DNA of 64,000 bases from Mesorhabditis belari (GCA_958450365.1 CAUEEP010000733.1:372001-436000), one strand, 5' to 3'. Counted from the stretch's first letter, positions 1-13,357 are shown. Made by a program: numbers and translations. Notes: generated by a model from the sequence alone, not told the origin.

Positions 1-128
1 CCACCTCAACTTGCCAGTGATCAATGTAGTAGGAAGAGCAAATTCATATGCTCACAAAAAGCGTTGTGTTTTCATGAGAATAGATTTTTATCCAGGAATC
101 TTTGGTTCCACTTTCGGCAAAAACAGCT

Positions 129-3100
129 CTACTTGCAAGGAGCGTAGCCACAACCGTTTCCACTGGTAGCCTGAAAATGAGATATCAGCGTTTAGTTGGA
201 GGAGTGAAAAGATGATGAGAGATTAGCTGAGGATTTTTGGTGATAATCTCCAAAGATTTTGCAAAAGCCAAATCAGTAAAAAACGAGAAAACACCGACCA
301 CTTGAACTTCGCAAACGGCGGCGCACATGATAGCGTTGACGGAGACGTCATTCCATTTCTGCTCAAGACTGTTGCTGACGCTGGCCACGAACATCTGAAA
401 TACTCTTTGACTCGACGAGGACCTCATTGCCAGTGTTTGAAAAGCCGCCTATCCTCAAAAAGCTCACCGCCGTGTAGACCTCCGACTGAGTGTTCGGCTC
501 ACCACTCTGCCAATTTCTATAAGTTTTCGTTTCAAAGTTTGTCAACAACGTCAAATTCACCGATATGGAGTGCTTGCTCCATTCACCCAGCCGACTCCGT
601 CGCCAATATTCTCATCGTTGAGGCCGATCCACAAATGCTAGAATTTTTCTTGAGCACCAAAAAGGATGAACTTGATATTACAAGGTGATCAAAAAGTTCC
701 CGCACACTTGTACTCAAAAAGTTCCCGCACACTCAAATTCATTTTCTAAATGAAAGCTAAAATAAAATTTACCGTATGTTATAGTATTTTGAAGCTGAAA
801 TTCTGATGAACATTTCTATAAGTATATGACTCCGATCAGAAATTTCCAGACATGCACTGCATTTGAGGCAAACCACCCATGAGACAAACACAGTTTCTAA
901 TGTTTTCGAATAACAAGTTTTTGAAGACTATTTTACGTTTTTATTTTGATGAGAGATTTTGATTCTTTTAAAATAACAATTGAACTGTTATTTAAAACAA
1001 AAGTGTAAATTTAAAAAGGGTTTTTGAATGATTTTTCAATTGGAAACAGGTTCAAATAGGTTAGCGCAATGACAGTTTGCCTCCAGCTCACTACAATGCT
1101 TCTTTGGAGAGCTAGGTGACTTCGATCAGTATGGTTTAGGTGTAGAACCGCTCCCCAGGATTTAAGCTTCAAAATACTATATAGTAAGTCCAATTTCGAT
1201 CTAGGTTTTAGCTGAGAAATAGAGCTACTTTTGTAAAGTATGCCGGAACTTTTTGATCATCCTGTATATTTATAAAAGGATGAGCAGTTAGTTTCTGTTG
1301 ACTTGCCCCGTTGTACGGATTAGAGCCTCGGACCTTGGCGCACTTCTTTTTCGTATTCGCACTGATCATACCTGGAATTTGTTGTCTTCATTGTTAGCTG
1401 TCAATTTTTGAGAAAATCCTACCAAAGATTGCTTTGTTCTCAGCAGCACAACGAATCGTAGCCAAATCAGCGTTGGCATGCACTTTTCGGCAAGCCGTTC
1501 GCGCATCATCACGATCGCCCGTCACCTCGATCACCTGAACACATTAGAAGAGTGTATTCAATATGGATGATTTTACTTTAACCAATTGGATTTCTATTTC
1601 TTTTTTCGATTTTCTGTTAATAATTTAGTGCAAACAATTCAGAAAGAAAAAAAGAGAGCGATTTCAAACAAACCTTGTAGCACGATCCGCCCACATCGGT
1701 GAATCCGGGCACTTTCGAGCACGTGTCGGCTACGATTGGATCCTAAATGTGGAGAATTGAAAACCCTTTGTTTGGCAAAAAGTTGGCTCACACGGCAATA
1801 GGATTTTGAAATTAAATGGATAGAATCGCTATGTATGACTTCATTCAGTCGGTTCAATAATTTGTCAATTTTTCTTTTCTGGCCTTTTAACTACTAAAAG
1901 CTTACATTGTGTGGAACACACGGTGGTGGAATGAGCGGTTGAGGGCATTGTTGGATACCGCACGATTGACCGGTGCTTCGCTAGAAGATGAAATGAGCTC
2001 AACAATATTACGCATGGATATTACCACGATCACTTCACACATAGCGGCGCACGTTGTCGAATCGGCCTGATCGTTCCATTTACCGAGCGGCGAATTGGCT
2101 CCCTCGGAAACGATGAGCATCTACAAATTTATTGTTTGAGAGTATTTTTGATCTAATGGTTGGAGTGTTGAGTCTGTCTTCAACAAAAGGATTCTTTAAG
2201 TAGAAGGAGACTTGCCGTTCCTGCTGGCTCTCGATCTCCACCGTTTGGCTCTCCAGCATTCCAATTTCTAAACACACACAATTTGAATACATCATTAGAT
2301 CTAACAAATCTTCATAACTCGAATTCTTCTTTTGGAAACTTTTCTCAATTAATACATCTGGATCATCCGTCAGATTCAGATTCGATGCCGTGATCTATCC
2401 AAACCTGTACGTGGGAAGAGTAGCGCCGTTTAGCCATTTGTTCATCCGCAATCCGATCAAGAGTTGCTGAAATAGGCTTTCCTCTAGCTCCACCGCAAAA
2501 CTCTCACGTTATTCCAAATGTTCGAAGAGAATTTCGTGCATTTGTCCTTGAAGGCGGTGGTCGCCGATTCTGATTCACTGATTGCTGATCTCCCAAAAAG
2601 AACTCACTCAAAACGCCCTCATTCTCGGCATCGCAACGAATCGTCGCCAAATCGGCAGCCGGATGCAATTTCTTGCAGGCGGCTCTCGCGGCATCCATTG
2701 TGGTGCCGATAAAGATTGGCTGAATTTAAGAGAATTTAAAGAGTACAATTTATCGAAAGCTGCAGAAAGCTGCTAGAATTACTTAGCCTTTTTGCAATCT
2801 TCAAATATTAATCTATCTGTTATGAAGAGATAGACAAATTGATTGACACCAGAGGCTAGGAGGCAGCAATTCTAGATTTCATACGAGGCCCAGAATGACA
2901 AACTGCATAGCAAGATCCGCCAATGTCGGTGAAGCCGGCGACATCAGCGCATGAATCCCAGAGAATTGGATCCTAGATCGATTTTATGATGATGGCTTAA
3001 TAGATCACTCACATTATGCGTTCCACATGGAGTGCCCAATTGGCTGCACGGCTGGGCGTTGCAACTTTGACCACTCGATTTCTAAAAGAACCATCATCAA

Positions 3101-4290
3101 GATCAAATTCAAAGAATGAATTTAGACAAAAGTCAGCTTAGATGAACAAAAACGATGAAATCTTGGCGTTTTTTTTATTCAAAACACCCACCACAATCAC
3201 TTCACAAACGGCGGCACATTGTGGTGTGGCAATTCCAGCGTCATTCCATTTGCCGGCCGGGAGAGTTGGGCCCTGATTCGCGATGAACAGCTAGAACCAT
3301 CACATTCTTTCTTGTAAACCTGACATTGAGATCTTACCGTGGTCACAGCTTCGGGAGTGTTATGATCTTGATCATTTCCGTTCGGCTCGCCCGAGTTCCA
3401 ATTTCTGGAAAAGCATTAGTGCCTCATCATCTTCAGCCTATTTTCCACCTGTAGGAGAAATTCGCTCCACTCAGCCACTTGTCCTTCGAGAATCCGATCA
3501 CGAGTTGCTGGAATTGAATGCATAACACAAACGAGTAAATCAGCATACATTTCCGTAAATATTGTCGCTGAATTTGGTGCATTTGTCTTTGAGTGGCGCT
3601 TGAGCGAGATCTGAATGAGGGACTAGCGTTTCATTAATCTAACAAGACCCACCCCAGATTCCTTGATTCTCGGCATCGCAACGAATGGTGGCCAAATCAG
3701 CGTCAGGATGCAATTTCTTGCAGGCGGCTCGATGCGCATCGAGAGTGCCGCCGACAAAAACCGTCTGAAGAAAGAAAGAGCTGAGATATGCAGCCAGAGG
3801 GATTAAAATTGATTTTTGTAAAATGATGGTGCAATTGCGTCAAAAGGGCTTGAGCTGCTAACGTTGTTGCTTGTTTGCCTTAACTAAGACAATGGATTTC
3901 TTAGCTTCAGCTTCAGTCAGTTACCATCTTTGTTTATCTGTCGATCATCCCTTTTTGCAACTGGTCAACTTTTAACCAAGACCAATAAATCGATGAAGGG
4001 AACTATCTCTCTTTTCTATACCTACATTTTCTTATTTTTGGTTCTTGAGAATGAAAGTTTCTCTACCGCATAGCATGATCCGCCGACATTTTTGAAACCC
4101 TTGATGTCAGCACACGAATTGTACTTTGGTAGACCCTAAACGATTTGGTTCTTGAAGAAGCTTTCCAGCTAACCGGACAACTTTGAGCTTGAGCTTGGAA
4201 GACAAGGAAAGCTAAATAATATGTTTTCGCCTTTTCCAAAAGATTTCACCAACCTGATATCAATAAGCCGAGCATCTCCACGTTGGCCAT
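129..4290 (-). CDS. Secreted protein with three C-type lectin domains
   Basis: Multi-exon gene on the minus strand. Exon 1 (4254-4290) and exon 2 (4174-4211) join in frame to give a clear signal peptide (MANVEMLGLLIS then AFLVFQAQAQ). Three CTLD repeats follow, each with the same exon pattern: a Cys-rich entry (GF.D.GGSCY), an AACKKLHPDADLATIRC helix, a DKCTKF segment, an RNW.SGEPN segment and a final KWND...CAAVCEV. CTLD1 lies at about 3190-4135, CTLD2 at about 1990-3075, CTLD3 at about 290-1745. Linkers of the type SSGQSC.AQPC join the domains and the last one (ATSGNGCGYAPCK) ends at the stop codon 129-131. The family is secreted or extracellular and often linked to pathogen response in worms; sugar binding is not shown here, since EPN-type Ca-site residues appear only as GEPN. 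The CTLD3 intron 638-1306 begins with GC instead of GT and holds a transposon-derived element. Confidence 0.85.
681..1264. mobile_element. Short TIR element (mariner-type MITE) in a lectin intron
   Basis: The ends are imperfect inverted repeats: CAAGGTGATCAAAAAGTTCC at 681-700 and its counterpart ending GGAACTTTTTGATCATCCTG at 1245-1264, each flanked by TA (679-680 and 1265-1266). TA target duplication and ends starting CAGG/CAAG are typical of Tc1/mariner elements. The 584-bp interior has no coding capacity that I can see, so it is non-autonomous. The AAAAAGTTCCCGCACACT segment is repeated directly just inside the left end (712-731). It sits wholly inside an intron of the flanking lectin gene. 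Confidence 0.7.
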
Positions 4291-4299
4291 CGTTGTGGA

Positions 4300-5160
4300 A
4301 CTGCGGAGTGGCGATTCACTCGCCCATTTTCTCTTTTATATCGGCAAGAAGTGCTGGTTTTTTTACCGTTGTTTACGAGAACGAGATGAAAAGCCGGAAG
4401 TCAATGGAAATAATTTCTGGAAAAGTCATGTATCAGCAATCAACTGAACTTTTCAGGTTTTCAAGATAATTCACGAGAATTTTTTCAGCATTGAATTTCC
4501 TTTATTCATCTTTAACAAACAACAAAATGACAGTGAAATCAAACATACTCGTTGAAGAATCGACCTTTATTCAATCCTATTCAATAAGATCTTTGTTCTC
4601 GCTTGCAACCTCGCGTGGGCAAACGATGCTGCACTTAATCCTATCTACAACATCTTTCAACTTGCCTGTCTTTAGTAGGAATAAATATTGCAAGTTGAAA
4701 TCTGGAATTTTTAGAAATCGTCGAACTTCCAACAAAAACCCCTGAATTTTGGGGAAATTCTTTTTATGCGGAAGGATTTGCATATACCTATTGTACCTAT
4801 TATGAATAAATGAAGGAGTCTTGGTGTGGCTCTTATTTTTGGCGGACTTCAAGTCAAAATGGCAACTCATTGAATGAGGAATTCTTCCAAGGAATGAGCG
4901 CAAATATTCCCGAATCTACGCGCGCTCCCTCGCAACTGGCGTTCACCGGAAATGCATAGAGGAAATTGTGAGCGGTTTCGATGTGCTTTTGAGATTGAGA
5001 TTAAATGGTGGAGGCAATAAATTTTTAAAATCCAATTCTTTTGTCCCTTATAAAGCTGCGAGTACAACGAGATAGATTCAGACTTTTCTTGAAGAGTCTG
5101 AATTGAATCTATTTGAAGACTTTTGCTTTTCATTAGCTTTTCTCATTTAAACAAATGACA
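4300..5160. other. Intergenic stretch, nothing recognised
   Basis: This is the upstream side of the lectin gene. Two overlapping minus-strand open frames (4577-4903 and 4867-5133) show no domain, signal peptide or exon-like borders that I can recognise. They could be remnants of the F-box-like family that begins at 5165, but I see no alignable motif. Confidence 0.4.
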
Positions 5161-5164
5161 TCTT

Positions 5165-6148
5165 TTATCCAAATATTCTCCATAAAAAGTGGGGAATCAG
5201 AAAACGAGAAAAGAAACTTGAAAATTCAATATGGTAATTCGTTAAATGAGAGATTGAGCGTTGTTGAGTGGTTTCAATCAATCGGAAGTATTTGGCGATC
5301 AAATGGATATAGAAACTCTTAGACTGCTCTGACGAGGAGTTATCTTGAAAAGAGAGGGCAAAAATGCCCACTTTTTCTTCGGATATCTTTTGTCTAAAGA
5401 AAGCGGTTCGATTAAATCCGAACATCGGGCAATCGGGGGCAATAAACGACCAAAACTTTCCGGAATGCAACATCTCCTCGTCGTTTTTGACAAATTCAAT
5501 CAATGCTTTTGCCTCAATCGATTTCTCGTCGATTCTTTCAATTCTATTTTTTATCAAATTTTCTTCGATGAATTTGGAAAAGATTTGTCCTTTCTTGGAA
5601 TTGAAAAACAGTGGTTCCAAATTTTCGTTTCTCGAGTTCAATGTGCTAGAAATGATCAAAAATGGTCATTCATGCCGACTCGGAAACCCCTGATTGAATA
5701 TCTTTTCCAGAGCTTTTTTTAATTCGCATCAATTCAAATTTGTATTCGACATCGAGATGGCTTTCGTTTTCGATAAAGCCTTGTAGCGAAAGTGGTCGGA
5801 ATACGCGACAATTGCTCGACAATTGTTGAAAACCGGTCGATCCATCACCGTCTCAAAATAGGTGTCCAAATTGGGAGATTGTTGTTGATAAATGTTGAAA
5901 TCACTACGATCAACGACATTAATTTTGAAATTCTCAAAAATACTTTTAGTCAACAAAAAAGTCTTGGTTTTGAGCTCTAAATTGGAGACGAATTCGAGTT
6001 TTGGGAGAAATTCTTTTAGATCGATACATTTTTGCATATTTTCCTTGAAAATTTCGCTTTCACAAAGAATCTTTAAAGTTTTGCAGCGATTGATTCGCCG
6101 GAAAAGAGCCCAAAAAGTCCTATCGAAAAACTTTCTTTCAATCATCAA
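5165..6148 (-). pseudogene. F-box-like family member, probably broken
   Basis: Two open frames, 5729-6148 and 5165-5659, lie in the same reading frame but are separated by two in-frame TGA codons. The second contains RTAFFRQKISEEKVGIFALS, which matches the C-terminal signature of the intact paralogue at 16981-18180 (QAFFRRKISENRYSISMLAY). No clear F-box (LPFEL...) is seen at the N-terminus, so the 5' end is missing or further upstream. An intron between the halves is possible, but no convincing donor and acceptor pair removes both stops, so decay is more likely. Confidence 0.6.
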
Positions 6149-6299
6149 AGAATTTCGCCTATGAAAGCTGTTTCTGTGAGCTCTAGTATCTAATAGTTTA
6201 AAAGAACTTGCGAACTTAAACCCTAAACTTTTTGTTTTTTGTTTGTGAGAAACTTAAAAATTCTTTTCCCCACATGATTTTTGGCACCAAACACATTTC

Positions 6300-8067
6300 A
6301 ATTCGCTAAATGTTTAATTCTCAAGGTTTCGAAACGATTCTCGAAGTCATTATTGTTGAGATTTTTGCCGTTTTCTCGTTTTTCGTCCGGGAATCCCGTA
6401 GCATAATAGCATAGGATAAACTGAAAAACTGGTAGCTCGTTGAAAATTAAAAATGTTAATGCTCACCTTGAGAGCCAATTGCATACGAGCATGACAGTGG
6501 TGCCGCCGAGAAATTTTGCAAACGATGAGGGCAGGAGTCTGTTCGAGAACTTGAACCCCAGAGAACCGATCATTGTGAGGGCATTCGTGGCCATCTACAG
6601 AAACAATTGTCGAAAGATTGCTGATTCGTTACAAAAATGAAACCCTCAAGTTATTTGACATTTTTGTAAAACTATTGCACTAAAGCCCTGCACATAGCCT
6701 TAGATGTCTTAGATCTTGTCTTAGATTGTCTTAGATCCCAAAAGGCAAACGCAGGCACAGTCTAGTAGCTGTTAGAAATGGCAGCTCAGGTTAACTTTTT
6801 CATGTCGTTTTTTGATGATTTGGCATCTTTCCGGAAAGAACAAGAGTGATAGTAGGACTGTAACTGGCCTTGTCTTTTACAGCCAACACCCAAGAAACGG
6901 TCTTTTTACCTGTAGCGCTAATCGGTATTCCCTTTGCAATTGTCGCTGATTTTTGTGGTTGTTCTGTCGTTGGTCTTTGATAAAGGCTCTCCAGCGACGT
7001 CGCATCAGAAAAAAAACAAGAAGATCGAGCACAACGGTGACTGGTTGGTAAAAGATGGCAGAGGCTCCCTAAAGAAATCTTTCCTTGTAACTAGTAATCT
7101 TGTAATATTCCCAACTTGTAAAGTTAATTAACAACGTTTCATTTATGGTAAAGGGCTTTAAAACTGGTTTTGGCTCAACCTCTAAGTCAGATGTAGTCGT
7201 AGATACAAAGCTAGTACTGGAAATTGTCATTTGGTACTTTCCCAGTATGTTTTTCTGGGAATCAAAGTTTCCTAGAAAGAATTTTTGGCAAGAACAAGTT
7301 CGTGGGAAAATGGAAAGTTTATCGGGTTCACCGATTTTGATAAAATTTACCAAGTTGCAAGTCGGTGGAACTAGGTGAACTTGGTCTAGGTTGACCTCGA
7401 TCAACATTAAGCTCCTGGAAATCTAGAGAAAGCCTCAGGCACGATACCACTTTGAAATAGACCATATTCCAATAAGGATATTCAAATTTGGCCAGCTTAT
7501 ACTGCATTGGTGACTTGCTTTTACTTTTTGGAAACATTTCTTATAGTTAACCCGTACCACAGTGTAGAACATGACCGGGAAATCACATCGCGAATCGACT
7601 CGAAAATGGAGTATGCTCGACAGAAAAATGAAGCCACAATTGGCCAAAATTTGACTTTGAAAGTAAAAGAAGGCCACTCACGTCTAAACGATGAAATAAA
7701 ATTGAGTAGAGAATAAACAATTAACACAAAGTATTGCAAATGGTTGAGTCGCTCGAAAGGGAAAAAGAAGCGTCCCTCAAAAGCGAGAGCGAAAAAACGA
7801 TTGACACCGAGGAGTACCTGCAAGTTGGTAGTGATGGCCTAGCAAACTAAAATTTTCTAGCTTTTTGTGACTCTTTTTACCCTCGCATTGTAGGCGCTTG
7901 CCGTCACAGCATAGGCGACACTTCCCAAGAGGTTCTCGATAACAGGAAACGATTCGTTGAAGTGCCTGGATGCTTCCAATTTAGTGGTTTACCAGGCACC
8001 GTTAGTTTAGAGACTAGATTTTGCTGCTTGGTTCAAAAATTGCAGTTTAAATGGCTTTTGCATTAGC
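6300..8067. other. Intergenic region with a few weak open frames
   Basis: I see no recognisable gene. A plus-strand frame 6491-6640 (contains FANDEGRSLFENLNPREP) and a plus-strand frame starting with a non-ATG codon near 6934 (hydrophobic, then Lys-rich) look only weakly coding. Both lack clear splice partners. Around 6700-6760 the motif GTCTTAGAT is repeated several times in AT-rich DNA. Confidence 0.3.
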
Positions 8068-9289
8068 TCAGTTTTCTGTTCTTTTTCCAAAAATTGGTTC
8101 GAACTGGAATCGGCCTGGCCTCAAAATGAGCTCCGCCCACCAAATTCCACTTGGCACCCCCCAAATCAGATACACGAAACTCATCGAAAAGAGACTGAAC
8201 ACATCGATGAGGATGTAATGCCGAACAATGCCTAAAGAAATTTCAAGCTTAAAGTATAAATAATTACCAGTTAAGAACAGATTCCGATAGACGACGATCA
8301 TTGCGACGAGACCGAAAATAGTGCCAAGGGTGGAGACCTTTAAAGGAATTCGTTTTATTCAAGTTTAAGTTTCATTCAAGCAGCCGCAATGAAGCTTTAA
8401 AGGTTTTGGCTAATATAAAACACATCTCAGAATTGTGGTTCCCATTTTTGGGTCATAATTCTGAATGTTCCTCTCACGATTAGTTTAGTAATTGTTGATT
8501 TTAAATTTTACACCATTTATCGTAGGCTATACGTCTATCGTCTATCTAGTCTAACGTAGTAATCTAAATATAAACCCAACTTACCAGTCCCATGATAAGA
8601 ATCTCGAGAAAATTATCGGAAAAAGAAACAAACTGCTGGGGTAAAGTTGCATTTGGAGAGCTCATCAGAAAATAAATTTTTGGAAAAAGAGCAAAAATGA
8701 GTTCGAAGATAGTTAACGTGGTTTGTAGCCATGGGAAAATGTCTGTTATTTTTGACTACACAAAGGAGTTCGTTTCGAGGAATTTCTGTTCTCTGTTTCT
8801 CTGAAAGTTAACAAAGTACCCTTGTTGTTGTGTTTACCGTAAATCTAAAAAAAAAACCAAAAACTAATACTTTTACAATTCCTTTTGAACACTTAAGTTT
8901 GTCACCTGCCAAAAGATGTCATTTCGAAATTTTCACATTTATTTTACCGATTCCGCAAAGGAAAACAGCTAGCTGATATAGGTGTGTGAGAAAAACATTT
9001 CGACAATTTTTGCAAAGTATAAAATGAAAAAGTTTCCAAAAAAAACAATAAAAGACGGCTGGCGAGGAATTAACAAAGCAAAGAATTGATACCGATTCTT
9101 GAAAAATGTATGCCAAAATAGAATCTGCTATTAGTTTTAGAACAATTTCAGTTTTAGAACAAAACTAATTTTTCTGTGACAAACAAGTGTCACTCTTAAT
9201 CTAGTACATTAATAGATAAATGTTGATCCCACCCACCTGTAATAGAAAGACAACATTGAAATATCGCTGCATTTCGAGGGTTTTCTTTA
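8068..9289 (-). CDS. Small multi-pass membrane protein, function unknown
   Basis: At least four exons on the minus strand: about 9239-9289, 8589-8746, 8267-8331 and 8068-8233. The joined reading frame gives hydrophobic segments FPWLQTTLTIFELIFALF, ILIMGL then VSTLGTIFGLVAMIVV, and LIDVFSLFSMSFVYLIWG, so three or four membrane spans, with an NAT glycosylation site between the first two. The stop is at 8068-8070. The first exon is uncertain: two candidate frames upstream (9295-9480) are open, one containing YELYFNGKCVDDPEVVGRVF, but neither joins cleanly in phase. The organisation resembles nematode-specific small membrane protein families of unknown function; I cannot name one. Confidence 0.5.
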
Positions 9290-9489
9290 AACCTCTAAAT
9301 GTTGGTAAAATTTTCAAAGAGACTCTTTGTCGAAAATCTTATATTAAATAGCAGATGATTGATACATCGCAAAGACTCGACCCACCACTTCCGGATCATC
9401 AACGCATTTCCCATTGAAGTAGAGCTCATAGCAAAAGACCCAATCGAGAAAAAGAGAAAAAGTTCTTCCACGAAAAACAAAGCAAGAGA

Positions 9490-10279
9490 GAGAGAAAATG
9501 AGCAAAGAAAATGCTTTGTGAAGAGTTCTTGTAGATTAGACGCAACTTGGCAAAACCCAACTTCTCTTGGTGATCGGAAATGCCCACTCGAACAAAATAA
9601 GACACCAAAAAGAATGAATAATCAAAAACTCGGCATCTCAAAGTAAATTATTAGCCCACAAGAAAACTATGATAAAAACTGACAGATATATCACCGGTTT
9701 TTTTTGAGTGACATTTTTTATTAAATAAGCTAAAAAAGTGATTTCAACAGAACAATGACTTTTTGCAGCCTCTACTCAATAGTATTTCATTATGAGAACA
9801 AGTAGCAAAGCGAGCGATTCAAAAAAAGGCTAAAATGTCAGTCTGATTCAGGGTCAGCTATGGGCACGTCAGCTCAAAACAACTCAAAGCAAGGCAAACA
9901 ACTTGGCTGAAAAAAAGCATCTCGATTTGGCCTGAAATTTGAGAGCTTTGTTGTTTTTTTTGTTTTTTTTTGCCTAACCTTTGAGAATAAGAAGTACACA
10001 GAAGTTGAAGCTTTTTTGAAAGATCTATTCGATAGATTAACACTAAAAAGCAAGAACAAATCATCAAATGATTTGTTTGAAAGATAAGAAATTAATCTGC
10101 TTTAAACGCCATTCTCAGTGAACAAAAGACGAAAATTCAGTCATTCCAATTCTCAAATTTTTTGGCTTTTCAACTATGTTTCCCAAAACAAAAATCTTTC
10201 AAAAAGTTTGCTTAAAAAAACAATTTTTTTTTTACAAAGTTTAAAAACTGTCTAAAACCTTGCAAAGTTATCTTTTCAG
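9490..10279. other. Intergenic, upstream of the carboxylesterase
   Basis: AT-rich spacer between the membrane-protein gene (minus) and the esterase (plus), so it probably carries both promoters. It has several long A and T runs (for example 9948-9973 and 10210-10233). No gene or clear site recognised. Confidence 0.4.
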
Positions 10280-13200
10280 ATGAAAGATCAACTTTTTATT
10301 GTATTCACTTGCTTTTTTGTGTGCAACTACACACAAAATGTAACGATAAAAACGCCGATGGGCACCGTGACTGTGAGAATGTTTTGTGTCTTGAAAATTC
10401 AAAAAGCTTTATGCTATGTATAAGTTTGAAAAAATTATTAGGTATCCAAGTTTCTGAGTGACAAAAACATCCATGAAACTGTTTTTTAAACTAAAATTGA
10501 ACTTGAAATTTTCCCCAACGAGAAGTTTTTTTTAGTTTCCGAAAGTTTTAGGAACCACGATATCTAGATGAAACTAATAAAACTAAAGTTTCTAATTGCA
10601 GGGATTCCGAGTTGACTTGGGAAACGATAAGTTGATCTACGGGAAAGCCGACATTTTTCTGGGAATCCCATTTGCTGAGCCACCACTTGGCAATCTGCGC
10701 TTTCAGGTTCTGTTTAGGGTTTTTTATCAAAAATTTCTTCTTTCCCAGAAACCACAACCGCTAATTAGCTATCCGAATGGACACGTAGATGCTACTCAAT
10801 ACAAGTAGTAGAGGCTCACAAAACGATCACTGACAATAAAGTTGTAGACCAGCCTGCACACAACCACTCGATCCTTTTTGGTGTCGGATACAGAGCGAGG
10901 ATTGTCTGTATTTGAATGTCTTCACTCCAAATGTGAGTCTCCAAAAAATGAACTTTTTCCAGAACTCAGTCAGGTCAGATCCAATCTGTGACCTGAAAGC
11001 CTATTGAATATTGAAATATCAGAAGAAGCACCTTTTCAGGCAACAACAACAGATAGATACCCGGTTATGGTGTGGATTCACGGTGGTGGCCTTCAAGCTG
11101 GTTGTGGCAATCAGTGGACTTACTTGGTCAGGCATCAAATATTAAATTAGCTTGAAAGCTTGAAAGTCTATTAATAAAACTGTTTTATAAAGATTTGTAA
11201 GGCCAAAGTTTTCCAGGGAGCCACAAGAAACCTCGTGTCTCGTGGTGTAGTCGTTGTCGTCATCCAATATCGCTTGGGTGTGCCCGGCTTCTTCACCACA
11301 AACACTGCGGATTTTCCTCCAAATCGTGGTCTTTTAGACCAGGTGTGACTTGGGTTTTCATTTCAATTCATTTATTACATTCGTACAGTTGGAAACCTTG
11401 AAATGGGTCCAACGAAACATTGCCTTTTTTGGAGGAGACGCGAATTTGGTGACAATCTTCGGTCAATCTTCCGGTGGATCGTCCGTGAACGCTCACTTAT
11501 ACTCACCGCTGAGCAAGGGTACTTTTTTGAGTATTTTTGAGTGTCTAATGTCTAATTTTGTTACTTTGATGATGTGAAATAACTAAGTAGCTATTGGCTT
11601 TTGAGGAAAAAAAAAATTATGTACTTACCTACCAGATTTCTATAGCTTCTCAGCTTGACAACAAAAAGATTTGCCCTATCCAAACAAGAATTTTCTGTTC
11701 TTGACAAAGAAATGATTATTCAAGGACTCTTTCACCGGGCGATCATGGAATCCGGAGCCCTCTACCTGCACACCGACAGTCAAGCTGCATACAGTACCGC
11801 CAGCGAAAACGTTGCGGAAAAGGTGCATTGCATTGCACATTACAACAAGAGCATTGCACATTACAAATTTGGCCTTTTTTTTTGTAAAAAATTTGTTTAA
11901 TAATACCCTTTGGGCTTAATTTCTAGCTTTGCAACAGCTCACTCACCGAGAACTTGCCGCAACTGAAATCGTGCATGAACGCTCTCTCCCCATCGGAATG
12001 GCTTTCCGTGGATCAAGTTTGAATTGAACCTTTAGCATTTGTTAAAATCCAATTCAGTTAACTGGTGCTTGGCCGATGACTTGGGATGGCGCGTTCTTGT
12101 CGAAGGACTCGAAAAGTGAAGACGTGGCGCTGATTATCGGGAATATGCGAGACGAATTGCCACTTACTGCCCTCAATTAAAAGCAAAATCTAGAATTTCT
12201 TTAGTTTCTTTCCTTTTGCCTTCTGGAAACTATTCGTTCGATGACATCAACGAGTCATTGGTGAAACAGTTTTTTGAAAGCATCAACACTCCTCCACTTT
12301 ATGGGGGCGACAGAGAAGCAGTCTGGAAAGTGATTGAGAATGTTTGTAAAAGTTTCATTTGCCTTTTTAAAGCTGAACTTAGGGATATGTTCCACGGGGA
12401 ACCAATGTTAACGATTCGGCGGCCTGGTGGATGATTGGAACAAAGGTTCGAATGGAAAAGAAAAGTTAGGAAACCAAAAAGCCTTCACCTTCTGAATTTT
12501 GCAAAAAGAGCATTTTCCAGATTTTATCAGCAAACTCAGGCGGTCAATACATAGCAAAAGAGGTGCACAAGCAGTTGGTCGCTGGGAACTCCAAAGTTTA
12601 TCTGTACGAGCAGGCCTATGTCTCGGAGGCTTTTGATTCCCCGGGAGAGGCGGAGATCGTCAAAAGGCTGAATGGATACCGACGTGAGCTTTGTGTACAG
12701 TTTACTGACGGTTTTTGATTTTAGCGGTGCCTCATAGTGCAGAGGTCTTCTATCTTTGGTTTGGCTGGGCCGATTCACGATTTGACATCATTTACGATAA
12801 GGGAAAGGTGACAAGGAATCAACTGTAGTACAGTGGTTTTCTTTAGACAACCAAATTCGATCTTCAACTAGCCGACACTCTTGGCACTTGGTGGACGAAC
12901 TTTGCTAAATTTGGGTCGGTTTTGACTCAAATTAATTTGGATCCTAATCGAGCTAGGGTGTTAATTTAGAAACTTTAGGCAACCGACTCAGGACAATTTG
13001 TGGAAAACGATGACTTTAAAACCGGAATCGGAATTTTTACGCATTGATAGCCCAGAAAATGGTGGAATGACAATGGTTTCAGGATACCTCGATCGAGATT
13101 TTCGCGTTTTTCAACAAGTAAGGGCTAGGGCTTTTCGTTAAGATTTCAGCGTTGAAAAGTCTCTTTCTTTCAAGTAGTTTTCACACTATCCTTTTCTTTT

Positions 13201-13357
13201 TGAAAATCCTTGACAGCTAAAACTTTTCAATTAAAAAAGCGGAGATTTTCAGCAATTGCGCCATTACGATGAGCCAACGGACTCCAAAGGAAAGACGACA
13301 CCTTTCTTCTACTTCACATACTTTACAATTTTCTGTAGAATTTACCTTGAAAACTAA
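10280..13357 (+). CDS. Type-B carboxylesterase, secreted
   Basis: About 14 short exons. Exon 1 (10280-10372) encodes a signal peptide (MKDQLFIVFTCFFVCNYTQ). Exon 2 (10602-10706) has the family motif FLGIPFAEPPLGNLRF. After a 10749-10804 exon a 40-odd-bp intron leads to SEDCLYLNVFTPN, then the oxyanion loop WIHGGG (near 11075), the nucleophile elbow FGQSSGGSS (near 11460-11490), RAIMESGA, an acidic segment NMRDEL (near 12150), and the catalytic-His region VPHSAEVFYLWFGW (near 12725-12765). The stop is at 13355-13357. Thus Ser, acid and His are all present and an active alpha/beta hydrolase is likely; substrate unknown. One junction is odd: after DELPLT (about 12165) the frame runs into TAA at 12178-12180 with no GT donor, while coding resumes near 12206, so the gene may carry a damaged splice site. 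Confidence 0.85.

Noticed and set aside
6934..7131. Possible secreted protein beginning QLSLIFVVVLSLVFDKGSP
   Set aside because: It begins with a TTG codon, has no upstream ATG exon that I can see and no recognisable continuation.
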